Source: Lepus europaeus (taxonomy: Eukaryota > Chordata > Mammalia > Lagomorpha > Leporidae). From it: 64,000 nt of DNA. This document shows, piece by piece, positions 21,654-33,600 of this stretch (position 1 is its first letter; each line of letters starts with the position of its first letter). Location of the stretch: NCBI RefSeq assembly GCF_033115175.1, contig NC_084831.1, positions 10,698,540 to 10,762,539 on the forward strand, written 5' to 3'. Under the pieces are notes generated by a model. The model was not told the origin of the DNA and made no database searches. It saw only the letters and a program-made list of their open reading frames with translations. Both the position numbers and the translations under genes were made by a program.

Positions 21654-24600
21654 GTGAGCGCCGGGGGTCCCTGCCGCCTCCGCCCTGCCTCTGGGCGCCC
21701 CGGGCCGCCGTGGGGAGCGGGGCCGCTCACGTGAGCGCCGCGGCGGCCTCGGGCTCTGTTTGGAGAACAAAGTTGCGGTCAGCATCCTCGGCGCTTCCCT
21801 CTGTGGCGCCGCGGGCCCTGGTCTCCCCCCGAGCGTGGGCGGCCCACGGCCCCGCGGGGAAGGCCCGCAGCGCGGCGGCCGAACCCCAGCATCCGCCGTC
21901 GCGGTCAAGGCCGGGAGCGGAGCCCGCGGCGAGAGCGGCGGCGACCTTGCCCCTGACCTGCAGGGCCCGAGCTGGGGACCTCAAAGGGGCCGGGGCGGGG
22001 GTCTTCGTCCCCGATCCAGGCAGAAGTGAGGACCTGGCGAGGGGCAAGCGTTTGAACTTTTTTTCCCTTGAACTTTCCGAAGACTCCTTGTGTGCATGGA
22101 TCTCAAAAATGTTAGCACCGCGGTAAATTTATCTTTTAATGTCACTTTCCATGAACTTTTTGAAGTGCTCACATAAAAATATCTTCGTTTTCCCATCCAG
22201 ATTCCTCAGAAGTAGCTCAGGCAAGCGGTTGTACCTTCCGTAAAGATAGAGGTGCCTTACAAAGAGAAGTAGACCCAAAATGTTTTTAGCAAAAGGACGA
22301 CTGAAAATGACATCACAGAGGTCTGACAGGAGTCGTGTTCTCGGCTGTCCCGAGCGCTGCTGGTGCAACGGGGTAATGGATGGTGCTCACTCAGGGAGCC
22401 TGGGATGAGCACGCACTTTGTTCCTTCTAGTCTGGTCTGGGCTGGTGACGGCTTCAGCTAGGCCAAGTGCTTTGTCTTCGGATCTCAAACACAGCGGAGA
22501 GGTGGTGGACGTGGGCACCCTGGTGCGTGTGTGAGCGTGGGTCTTTTACAGACCGAGAGCCACCGTGCCATCAGGCCATGGTTTGTGAGAGTTGGGTGTG
22601 TGTTTCAGGATGCTTACAGACGTATGCTTTGAGACAAGCACGTGTTACTGAGCTGTGATGCCCCCAGGAAGTACAGATCACACTCCGGGCACTGGAAAGT
22701 CATCCCGAGTAGTGACAACCAGAGGCTTGACTAGCATTGTGACTCAGAACACGGTTTCTGGGGTCCAGCTCCTTGAGCTGAACTCCTGCTCTGCCAGGGA
22801 ACAGCCTGTAACCGTGGGCGGGTTCCTGATGTCTCAATGCCTCAATTTCCTCATCTGTAAGGCAAGCATAAAGCTAGGGTTACTGTGAAGATTTAAAAAT
22901 TTCGACTGATTTTTGTTTTATTTGAAAGGCAAAGAGATCTTCCAACACGGGTTCTCTCCCCATATGCTTGGAACAGCCTGGGCTGAACCAGGCGGAAGCC
23001 AGGAGCTTCGCCCAGGTCTCCCATTTAGGTGGCAGGGGTCCAAGCACTTGAGTCATCCTTTGCCGCTTTCCCAGGTGTATCAGCAGGCAGCTGGATTGGA
23101 AGTGGAGCATCCGGGACCCAAGCCAGCATCCATATAGGATGCCGCATCAGAGGCCGTGGCTTAGCCCACTGTCGACAACACCGGCTCCTCAAGTGACATA
23201 AACTGTGGCACCAAACTCCCACGCCTGTTGTGGAAAGTTGAAGGATCTGGAGCGGTCGGCATGGTGCCTGACCCAGTCTTGATGAATGGCAGCTGTGTTT
23301 GTCGGTTTGTGGCCGAGCCAATGCCTCTCTTTTTCAAGGTCCGATGATGGCTCAGGTGCTCCCCACTGTCAGGGCTGTTGTGCAACACCTTTCCTTTGTG
23401 TGCAGACGTGTGTGCGACTCTTGCACCGTGAAGTGCCCTTGGTTTTCTGCGTGAGTATCTGTGTCTCACAGGAATCGGCTCAGCTGCCGCAGTAGGCGTT
23501 GAGTGTTAGCAGTCTTGAGGTTACGTATGTCCTTGAGCACTGGCCTCTCCTAAATTTGTTATCCAGCACCCTGAGAGCTGCTCTGTCTTTTTTCTTCCAT
23601 CCTACCCTGGTAATATGGTCTTACTGGTCCTTTTATTAGGATGTTGCATGAGGAGAAAGAAGTGTGTATCTTTGTAAAGGAAGATCCGGTATGTGTTGCT
23701 ATGTTGCAGAGAGTATTTTATTTTATTTTAAAGATTTATGTATTGATTTGAAAGAGTTACTCAGAGAGAGAGAGAGAGAGAGAGGTCTTCCATCTGCTGG
23801 TTCACTCCCCAGTTGGCTGCAACAGCCAGAGCTGTGCCAATCCAAAGCCAGGAGCTTCTTCCGAGTCTCCCACGTGGGTGCAGGGGCCCAAGAGTTCGGG
23901 CCATCTTCCACTGCTTTCCCAGGCCATAGCAGAGAGCTGGATTGGAAGTGGAGCAGACGGGTCTTGAACTGGTATCCATATGGGATGCCAGTGCTTCAGG
24001 CCAGGGCATCAACCTACTGCGCCACAGTGCTGGCCCCAGAGAGTATTTTAGAATGTTGCATTGAAATACACATACTGAAAAGTGCCTGGGTCCCAAGTAT
24101 ACAACTTCTGACAGTGAACACACCTGCATATCCTGCACCCAGGCCGGGCAACAGAACATGACCATCATCCCGGGTCCCCCCGCCAGGAACTGCTTGCTCA
24201 AGGGTAACTCTTGTCCCTAAACAGTGTTGTTGAGCTCAGCTGATGGTTAACATATCCCGGAACGTTCACCAGAGAGGGGAGATGGCTGAACCCCTCTGAA
24301 CCAAGGCACTTGTGTTCTGACAACGAGTTAGATTGTTGGGTTACAGAAGACTGTGGAGTTTAATAGTTTCGCACAATTAATGAAAATGGTAACAATAAAA
24401 AGCAAGTTCCTTGTGTTCTGGAAGGCGAGTAGCAGAGGCATCCCAGGTGCTCTGTGCTTGCCGATTTGTTAATAGTTGATGATGGGTTTCCAAGCCTAGG
24501 GCAGGGTTGGCTTTCAGGGTGGGCACATGTGTTTTTTTTTTTTTTTTTTTTTTTTTTTTTGACAGGCAGAGTGGACAGTGAGAGAGAGAGACAGAGAGAA

Positions 24601-27600
24601 AGGTCTTCCTTTGCCGTTGGTTCACCCTCAATGGCAGCCGTGGCCGGCGTGCTACGGCCAGGACACCGCACTGATCCGAAGGCAGGAGCCAGGTGCTTCT
24701 CCTGGTCTCCCATGGGGTGCAGGGCCCAAGCACTTGGGCCATCCTCCATTGCACTACCGGGCCACAGCAGAGAGCTGGCCTGGAAGAGGAGCAACCGGGA
24801 CTAGAACCCGGTGTGCCGGCGCCGCGAGTGGAGGATTAGCCTAGTGAGCCGCAGCGCCGGCCAAGGGCACATGGTTCTAAACAGTGTCTTCTCCGTGGGA
24901 GAGAAGGCAATGGTTGTGTCGAGAGCTGTTTGCTTGTTTTAAACGTTTATTTATGTATTTGAGAGGCAGAGTGACAGAGACCTGGGATGGGGGCCCCCCA
25001 AGCAGCATCTTAACCATTGCTGAGCCTGCTTTGTGTCTGAGGGACACGGGTGTCTGTTGCGTGTTGTGCAGCGTGCACCGTGGGCAGTTGCCTCGGCCTT
25101 CCACAGTTTCTGTATTGGGTGAGGGGGGATACAACAAGCAATAGGGGCTGGCGCTGTGGCTCACTAGGCTAATCCTCCGCCTGTGGCGCTGGCACCCCGG
25201 GTTCTAGTCCCGGTCAGGGCACCAGATTCTGTCCTGGTTGCACCTCTTCTAGTCCAGCTCTCTGCTGTGGCCTGGGAGTGCAATGGAGGATGGCCCAAGT
25301 CCTTGGGCCCTGCACCCGCATGGGAGACCAGAAGAAGCACCTGGCTCCTGGCTTCAGATCTGCGCGGTGCACTGGCCACAGTGGCCACTGGGGGGTGAAC
25401 CAATGGAAAAGGAAGACCTTTCTCTCTGTCTCTCTCTCACTGTCCACTCTGCCTGTCAAAAAGAAAAAAAAAAAAAAAAAAAAAAAGGAAAAGGCAAGGC
25501 CGGCGCGCTCAACAGGCTAATCCTTCGCCTAGCGGCGCCGGCACACCGGGTTCTAGTCCCGGTCGGGGCACCGGATTCTGTCCTGGTTGCCCCTCTTCCA
25601 GGCCAGCTCTCTGCTATGGCCCGGGAGTGCAGTGGAGGATGGCCCAAGTGCTTTGGCCCTGCACCTGCATGGGAGACCAGGAGAAGCACCTGGCTCCTGC
25701 CATCAGATCAGCGCGGTGCGCCAGCCGCAGCGCGCCGGCCGCGGTGGCCATTGGAAGGTGAACCAACGGCAAAGGAAGACCTTTCTCTCTGTCTCTCTCT
25801 CTCACTGTCCACTCTGCCTGTCAAAAATTAAAAAAAAAAAAAAAAAAGCAATAGCTGGGGTAAAGAGAAGTCCCAGAGAAGGAGGGCTTAACCATGTTTT
25901 GACAAACTGGTGGAATTCAAAGAGAAGTGAGTGTTCAATGGAAAAGGGGGGGCCTCCTCGTCCCCCGGTGGGGCCCCCAGGTGGTCTTCTGAGGACCGTG
26001 AGCCCCAGACTCGGGAGCGCCGACAGTTCTGCCAGACGTGGCTGGCCGGTGCTCTGTGAGGAAGCTGTGCAGCCCGAGGCCTGCAGGTGCAGGTGGCAGA
26101 GCTGTGCAGACCCGGGCCTAGGTTTGAACTTCGGGTTTGTCTTCACCGTGTTGATCCTGGCCAATGACTAGACCTCTGCTAGCCCCCGCAGTGGCTGCTC
26201 CCCTGTGCTTTGAGGACAGTTCAGTTCTGTGAGACCACAGACCGCCAGCACCTAGCACAATAGCTAGCACACAGTGAGGCCTGAGCGTCACAGGAGCCAC
26301 CATTAGCACAGCAAAGGTCTGCGTGGACCCTGCGCCTGCTCTGGGTGTGCAGTCAGGGAGCGTCTGACACCACACTCCTCGGTTTCCTCACGCTCAGGGC
26401 TCGGCAAACGTTTTGAAAGGCCAGATGGTGAATATTGTCAGGCCCTCTGATCTTTGTTAAAACCACTGTTTTAACTATTCTTGTGGCTTGAAAGCAACCA
26501 CACACACATTTGCAGATGTGGCTGTGTTCCAAAAAACCTTGATTTACAAACATGGGCAGCAGGCTGGACTTGGTGTGCGGGTGGCAGTTTATATATGCAC
26601 ACACGTGTGCACCCAAAAAGCCCTCAGCAAGCTAGGCTGGGGGTCACATTCAGACAGTTTGGTTTGCCCAGGCCCATAGTTGACTGGATCTGTTGGAGCT
26701 GTGGTTTTGCGGAGCGTGTCAGGTGTGTGGGGTGAGGGTGGAGCCTGCGAGCCTATCACGTGTCCGTGTACTCAGTGGTGGGCAGGTTTACCGAGTACCT
26801 GCCTGGCCAGCAGATGGCAGTGGGCAAGGCAGGAGAGGTCTGTGCCCTTACGGAGCTGGTAGGAGAAGAGGAGTAAGTTAGTCCACGGACACAGCCAGTT
26901 CCAGGTCCCGGAAGGTGTGAACGAAGACATCAGTCACAGCGATGTGATGAGGAATGGGCGGGGCTGGGGCAGACGTCCCTGAGGTTCAGGCGTTGCAGCC
27001 AGCATGAAACACTGTCCAGGATAGGAGAATTACATTTTCTTCTAAGAAAATAAGCAGGTTTTTTGTTTTTTGTTTTTTTAGATTTGTTTATTTGAGAGGC
27101 AGTGTTACAGAGAGGTCTTCCATCCACTGGTTCACTCTCCAAATTGCCGCAACAGCCGGAGCTGGGCTGATCTGAAGCCAGAAGCCAGGAGCTTCTTCTG
27201 GGTCTCCCATGCAGGTGCAGGGGCCCCCCCAAAATAGGCCATTTTCTACTGCTTTCCCAGGCCATTAGCACGAGTTGGGTCAACGTGGAGCAGCCAGGAC
27301 TCGAATCGGCACCCATGTAGGATGCAGGAGGCCCCCAGCTGGATCAGGTTGGGGCGCGCTTTGCTGGTTGATGGGCTACAGCTGTTCTCAACGCCGCCTG
27401 TCAGTGCCGGTGGGAAGGCTGTCCTGGGCGCTGGGCTTTTTCCCACTTTTCCAGTCCTGATAGATTACAGCTGCCAGTTCACAGAACCTGAGCCTGGGCG
27501 GCTCACTCCTGGAGAGGGATTGGGCGAGAATTGTAGGACCCATTTGGCTTCGATCAATAGTTTTGTTCCCTCTGGCTTCACGGGAAAACTCTTACAGAGC

Positions 27601-30600
27601 TTTAGATGCTCTGAAAACTCCTGAAGTCCTGAGTCACCAGGGCAAGGATCTGAGTAAAACAGCGCCTACGCACATTTCATAACCTGAAGTGGCTTCTCCT
27701 CACTCCTCCCCCTGCCCCCGACAGTAACCGCGGCTGTTTCTCTGCCCTTTTCCTCAGAATGGAGGCTGGGAGGGACCCAGACACACCTGTCCGGGACCCA
27801 GCTGTGTGCAGTGGGTGCTTGACCCCGAGAGCAGCCCCACCAGCCCCAGGAGGAGGTGCTTACGGAGAGGCGGTGCCGGCCTCCTCTGAGCCCCGCCCAC
27901 TCGGGTTTCAGGTGTGGTTCTCTCTTCATCAGCTGCTCCTCTGACATCAGGTTCCGGTTTGAAGCGTCGTGACGCCGGTCCTTTCTGTCCCGTCACAGAA
28001 CACCGAGGCTTGGCTCTCGCTTACGTCCATCCAGGCTGAAACGGGGGCCGGCCATGGAGGTAGCCGTCAGGATGTCACTTGGGATGCCCACAACCCATAT
28101 CAGAGTGCCGATTCAAGTGCCAGCTCTGCCTCCAGCCCAGCTTTCTGGTTAGTGAGCATCCCAGGGTGGGGGGCGGCGGCAGATGATGGCTCAAGTACTG
28201 GGGTCCCTGCTACCCATGTGGGAGACCTACAATGAGTCCCCAGCTCCCACCCCCGCCCGACCCAGCCAGGCTGTTGCAGGCATTTGAGCAGTGAACCAGA
28301 AGATGGAAGTGCTCTCTCTTTTTCACCCCCCCCCCCATCTCTCTGCCTTTCAAATACTTAGTTAAGGGGTTGACATTGTGGTACAGTGCATTAAGCCACC
28401 ACTTGCAATGTTCTCATCCCATGTTGGAGTGCTACTTCAAGTCCTGCTGCTCCCCTTCCGAACCAGCTGCCTGCTAATGCACCTGGGAAAGCAGTGGAAG
28501 GTGGCTAAAGTACTTGGGCACTGCCACCCACATGGGAGACCAGGATAGAGTTCTGGCTCCAAGTTTAGGCCTGGCCCAATCTGGGCCATTGAGGCCATTC
28601 AGGGAGTGAACCAATGGGTGGAAGATCTCCCTTCTCCCTTCTCCTTTCTCCCTCTGTCTCTCCCTCTGTCTCTCTGATTTTCAAATAAGTAAATAAATTT
28701 TGTAAGATTTTTATTTATTTATTTGAGAGAGTTACAGAAAGAGAGCAAGAGAAAGGTCTTCCATCAGCTGGTTCACTCCCCAAATGGCCATAACAGCCAG
28801 AAGTGGGCTGATCTGAAGCCAGGAGCTTCCTCTATGTCTCCCACATGGGTTCAGGGGCCCAAGGACTTGGGTCATCTGCTGCTGCTTTCCCAAGGCATAG
28901 CAGAGAGCTGGATGGGAAGTGGAGCAGTCAGGACTCGGACCAGTGCCCATATGGGATGCCGGCGCTGCATGCAGAGGCTTTACCCACTATGCCACAGCGC
29001 TGGTCCCATAAATTAACACATTTTAAAAAAAATAGTTCATAAGGGGCAGAGCTTGGTTTTGAACCATTTTTCTGATTCTTGTTCTTTTCATTTCTCTGAA
29101 TTTTTCCACATACACGATGTCTGTCCTTTTTAAAAAATATTTGTTTAAAAAACAGAGGAGAGGCTGGCGCCGCGGCTCAATAGGCTAGTCCTCCACCTGC
29201 GGCGCCGGCACACCGGGTTCTAGTCCCAGTCAGGGCGCCAGATTCTGTCCTGGTTGCCCCTCTTCCAGTCCAGCTCTCTGCTGTGGCCAGGGAGTGCAGT
29301 GGAGGATGGCCCAAGTGCTTGGGCCCTGCACCCGCATGGGAGACCAGGAAGAAGCACCTGGCTCCTGCCTTCGGATCAGCGCGGTGCGCCGGCTGCAGCA
29401 CGCCAGCCGCAGCGGCCATTGGAGGGTGAACCAACGGCAAAAGGAAGACCTTTCTCTCTGTCTCTCTCTCTCACTGTCCACTCTGCCAGTCAAAACAAAA
29501 AAAAATTTTAAAAATTAAAAAATGTAGAGGAGAGAGAGAAAAGAGAGATCTTTCATCTGCTGATTCACTCCCCAACTGCCTACAACAGCCAGGGCTGAGC
29601 TAGGCTGCAGCTAGGATCCAGGAACTCCTCTGGGTCTCCCACATGGGTAGTGGGAACACAAGAATTGGATTTATCATCTCTGCCACCCAGGCACATCAAC
29701 AGCAAGCTGGATTAGAAGCAGAGTAGCCAGGACTCGAACTGGCACCTTGATACAGGGATGTGGGTGTCCCAAGTGATGACTTAACCTGCTGTGCCACAAC
29801 ACCTGCTCCATGATGTCTGTCTTAAAGTGGTAACAGTTACCACATCCCACCTGTCAGTCTTGTGGATCAGTCCTCCATTTACCAAATATTTGTTGAGTAA
29901 TGTTGTGTACAGAGCAGTCTTGTAGTCACTAAGAACCAAGCCTACCAAGTCCTTGCCCACGTGGGTCTTACATTCTAGAAGAGAGCCATGTGGATGGGGT
30001 CTGCCCATTGTAACATCTGTCGCCACAGTGTTGCCGCAGCTACCACCGTCTAAGTGTCAGCCGTGCTGGTGCAGGGGCCCCGCCCCAGACTCCGCTGCAC
30101 ACCAGCACGTGCCATGCAAGCTGGTGTACAGTGAGCGCTCAGTAACCGGCAGCGTCAGCAGATGTTGACATCCCCCTGCAACGGGACAGGTGGGCACCCC
30201 AGCTCCCCACAGAGTCCTCTAATAACCGTTGTGGCTTTGCAACCCTGGATGGTCCCAGATTTCCATGTTCAACTTGAAACCCACCTGACTGTACTCGTGG
30301 GCCTTGGAAAGGGGACAAGGGTCTTCACACTGTCCCCCAGCCTATGGTTTTAGACAGAGCTTTGGTGACGGCTTTCCTTTAGCAACCACTGGCTGGCCGG
30401 CTGTGTGAGGCAATCATGAGGTCACGTTACAGGTACATGGTGGAAAAGGGAAGTAAAAAAAAAACAAAAAAACAAAAAACCATGCAGACCGGGTGAAGAA
30501 GGCTCCTGGCTTGAAAGACTGGTTCACATGGCGCTTTGCAGAGGCCTCTTCTCCTGCCGGCGCGACAGGCAGCCTCACTGTGCAGTGCTCAGAACCCCGT

Positions 30601-33600
30601 CCCAGTGGCGGAAGAGTGGAGTAGAATCACGCACTGTGTGCCCTTTCAAGCCACTGGTTGGCTGCCAGGTCTCTGGGTTTGCCCAGGGACCCCTTGGAGA
30701 GCTTCTTACCATTTTGCTCCTGCTCTGGAAGGCGTCACTGGGGCGCAGTGTGTGGTGCAGCAGTCAAGTGCTGCCTGGAAAGCCCACGTCCCACCCTGGA
30801 GTGCGGGTCTGAGTCCTGGCCCGTCTGCTTCCCACCCAGCTTCCTGCTGGTGTGCACCTTGGGAGGCAGCAGGTGGTGGCTCGGTTACCTGGGTCCTTGC
30901 CACTCTCATGGGAGACTCAGGCTGAGTTCTGGTCCCCAGCTTTGTCCTGGTCCAGCCCTGGCTATTGCAGGCATCTCTCTCTCTGCCTTTCAAGTAAGAT
31001 GCAAATAAACAAAAACAAAAATCAAAACAAAATAGATATCCTTTGCCCCTCCGTAAGACCTCAAGCCCCGAGTCCCCGGACAGCACACGCCTGGTTCTGT
31101 AGGGTTTGGACACTCTCAGGAAGAGAGGATTCAGCTGCTTTTGGAAACCACATTTTGTCAAATTTCCCAGGCGATTTGGTCTTCAGCCGTCATTGTTCCT
31201 ACACTCCAAAGAAAGCACAGAAAAATGAGATCCGTGGATAATTCTGGTGCCTGCTGTTTTCGACTTTTTCCTGGCGCTGTTCAGCAGAGCAGAGCAGCTC
31301 CCAGCCCTCAGACAGAGGTGCTGGTGAGTGGTGACCTCGGCGGCGAGGGAAAGCTCTGGAGTGGGCTGCTGTGTTGCGTGGCGGCTGAACGATTAATTTT
31401 TTTTATTTATTTATTTATTTTTATTATTATTTTTTTTTGACAGGCAGAGTGGACAGTGAGAGAGAGAGACAGAGAGAAAGGTCTTCCTTTTTGCCGTTGG
31501 TTCACCCTCCAATGGCCGCCGTGGTAGGCGCGCTGCGGCTGGCGCACCGCGCTGATCCGAAGCCAGGAGCCAGGTGCTTCTCCTGGTCTCCCATGGGGTG
31601 CAGAGCCCAAGCACTTGGGCCATCCTCCACTGCACTCCCTGGCCACAGCAGAGAGCTGGCCTGGAAGAGGGGCAACCGGGACAGGATCGGTGCCCCGACC
31701 GGGACTAGAACCCAGTGTGCCGGCGCCGCAAGGCGGAGGATTAGCCTATTGAGCCGCGGCGCCAGCCCTGAACGATTAAGAAGCCTGCATTTCACTAAAC
31801 TTGCAGAACATAGCAAGCCCATGGCAAACAGGCTTTGTGACGGACCATGCTGCGTGGGGACGCCCGTCAGCCCAAGGATGCTGCTGGCCTGTGCGCGGTC
31901 CCCTCCTGGGCAGGGCCGTTGGCTGCATGCAGACATCAGCTCCCTCAGGACACTGTTTTGCTGACCACGGAGAGGCCAGGCTGATCGTTTCTGATCGCAG
32001 GAGCTCTGGTTGTCTAGTGCTGGAAGCCATTGCAATTGATGGTCGTTGAGAATGAGGTGTTCTCCAGGCTGCAGTGGGTTGGGATCTCAAGTTAAGGATT
32101 CTAAATTTGTTCTAAATTTGGAGACTGGGGCTGGCGCTGCGGCACAGAAGGTTAAGCCTTTACCAGCAGCGCCGGCATCCCATATGGGCACTGGTTCGAG
32201 TCCCAGCTGCTCCACTTCTCATCCAGTTCCCTGCTAATGCTCTCTCCTCCATCTGCTGGTTTACTCCCCAAATGGCCACAACAGGTAGGGCTGTGCCAAG
32301 CCAAAACAAGGAGCCAGAAGCTTCAACCAAGTCTCCAACATGGGTGGCAGGGGCCCAAACACCTGGGCCATCCCTCATTGCCTTCGCAGGAGCAGAGACT
32401 TAGCCTTCTTTGCCACAGTGCTGGCCCCAATATTTTATTTGATTGATTTGAAAGACAGAGTTGAGAGAGATCTTCCATCTGGTGACTCTCTCCCCAAATG
32501 GCTGTTGGGCTGGGCCAAAGCTAGGAGCCAGGAGCTTCTTCCAGGTCTCCCATGTGGGTTCAGGGGCCCAGGGACTTGGGCCATCTTCTGCTGCTTTCCC
32601 AAGTACACTAGCAGGGAGCTGGATCCAAAGTGCAAGGAGCCAGGAGCTTGAACCGGTGCCTATATGCGATGCCAGTGTCATAGTTGGTGGCTTAACTTGC
32701 CATACCTCAACACTGGCCCCTGACTTAATTTTTTTACTTTACAATCATGCAAAAATGGTACAGGCTCCATAGAAACTATTCTTTTCTGGTTTTAAATTTG
32801 TACCTTGTTGGGCACCAGTGACAGGCAGTGTGATCCTCTCCGGTGATGCTGGGTGGCAGCAGCGAGCACAGCGCCCCATGGCCTCATGGTTGCAAGGTAG
32901 ATGCCAACACTCCGGCATGTCGGGTGTATTACATGCGCTTTTGACTTGCAGTATTTTCAGCTGACAGTGGCTTCATCTGGACACGAGCCCATCCTAAGTT
33001 AAGGTTCGTCTGTAAACAACATCGCGTGGCTTAGCCACTTTTCCTCTGGAAAGAATGAGTGTCCCTGAAAACCAGAGGGGTGGTTTGGCTACTCAGTGCC
33101 AGTGCTGTAAACAGACTTCCAAAAACACTAGGCAGGCAGTGCCCTCTCACTTGCCACAAGACACCCCTCCCCCACAGCGCACCTGCTGCAGTGAGCAAGG
33201 GGCTGCCCCGGGGGGCTGAGGGGGCTGAGGAGGTTGAGGGGGCTGAGGGGCCACCCCGGGGGCTGGGGGGCTGAGGGGCCGCCCCGGGGGCTGGGGGGCT
33301 GAGGGGGCTGAGGGGCCGCCCCGGGGGCTGGGGGGCTGGGGGGGGCTGAGGGGGCTGAGGGGTCATCTCAGGGCTGGGGGGCTGAGGGGGCTGAGGGGCC
33401 GCCCCGGGGGCTGGGGGGCTGAGGGGGCTGAGGGCTCTGCGGCGCAGTCTGATGCTGAAGTTGAGCCAGACTCATCTAATCATAGCTGCCACTGGTTAAG
33501 TTCTTTAAAGAGGTGACGTGAGGTGAGGTGACAAGTCACCCTTCCTTGGCCTGCTGAGGCTGTCTAAACATTCTGTCTTCTGTATTTGGTCTCCATGGAG

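Larger units (their letters stand above)
19560..22050. promoter_or_regulatory. PLEKHM2: CpG island and promoter region of PLEKHM2
   Basis: Extremely GC- and CpG-rich by eye, in contrast to both flanks, and covers the first coding exon. No TATA box is seen. A CRE-like tgacatca lies at 21338-21345 and many G/C boxes are present. The transcription start was not determined; between about 21290 and 21594 is most likely because the tandem array ends there. Confidence 0.75.

Noticed and set aside
19709-21908. Very long open frames on both strands (up to 673 codons) over the minisatellite
   Set aside because: Several frames on both strands are open at once because a 40-bp stop-free GC unit cycles through all frames every 120 bp. 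The products are pure Gly/Pro/Arg repeats without a domain.
25283-25831. Frames of 100-200 codons inside C-SINEs here and elsewhere
   Set aside because: The same peptides recur wherever the SINE recurs, on either strand, so they reflect repeat composition and are not genes.
32126-32200. tRNA-like A and B boxes (for example ggttcgagtcc) as tRNA genes
   Set aside because: They lie in C-SINE heads. No complete cloverleaf with acceptor stem was seen; these are SINE promoters derived from a tRNA.
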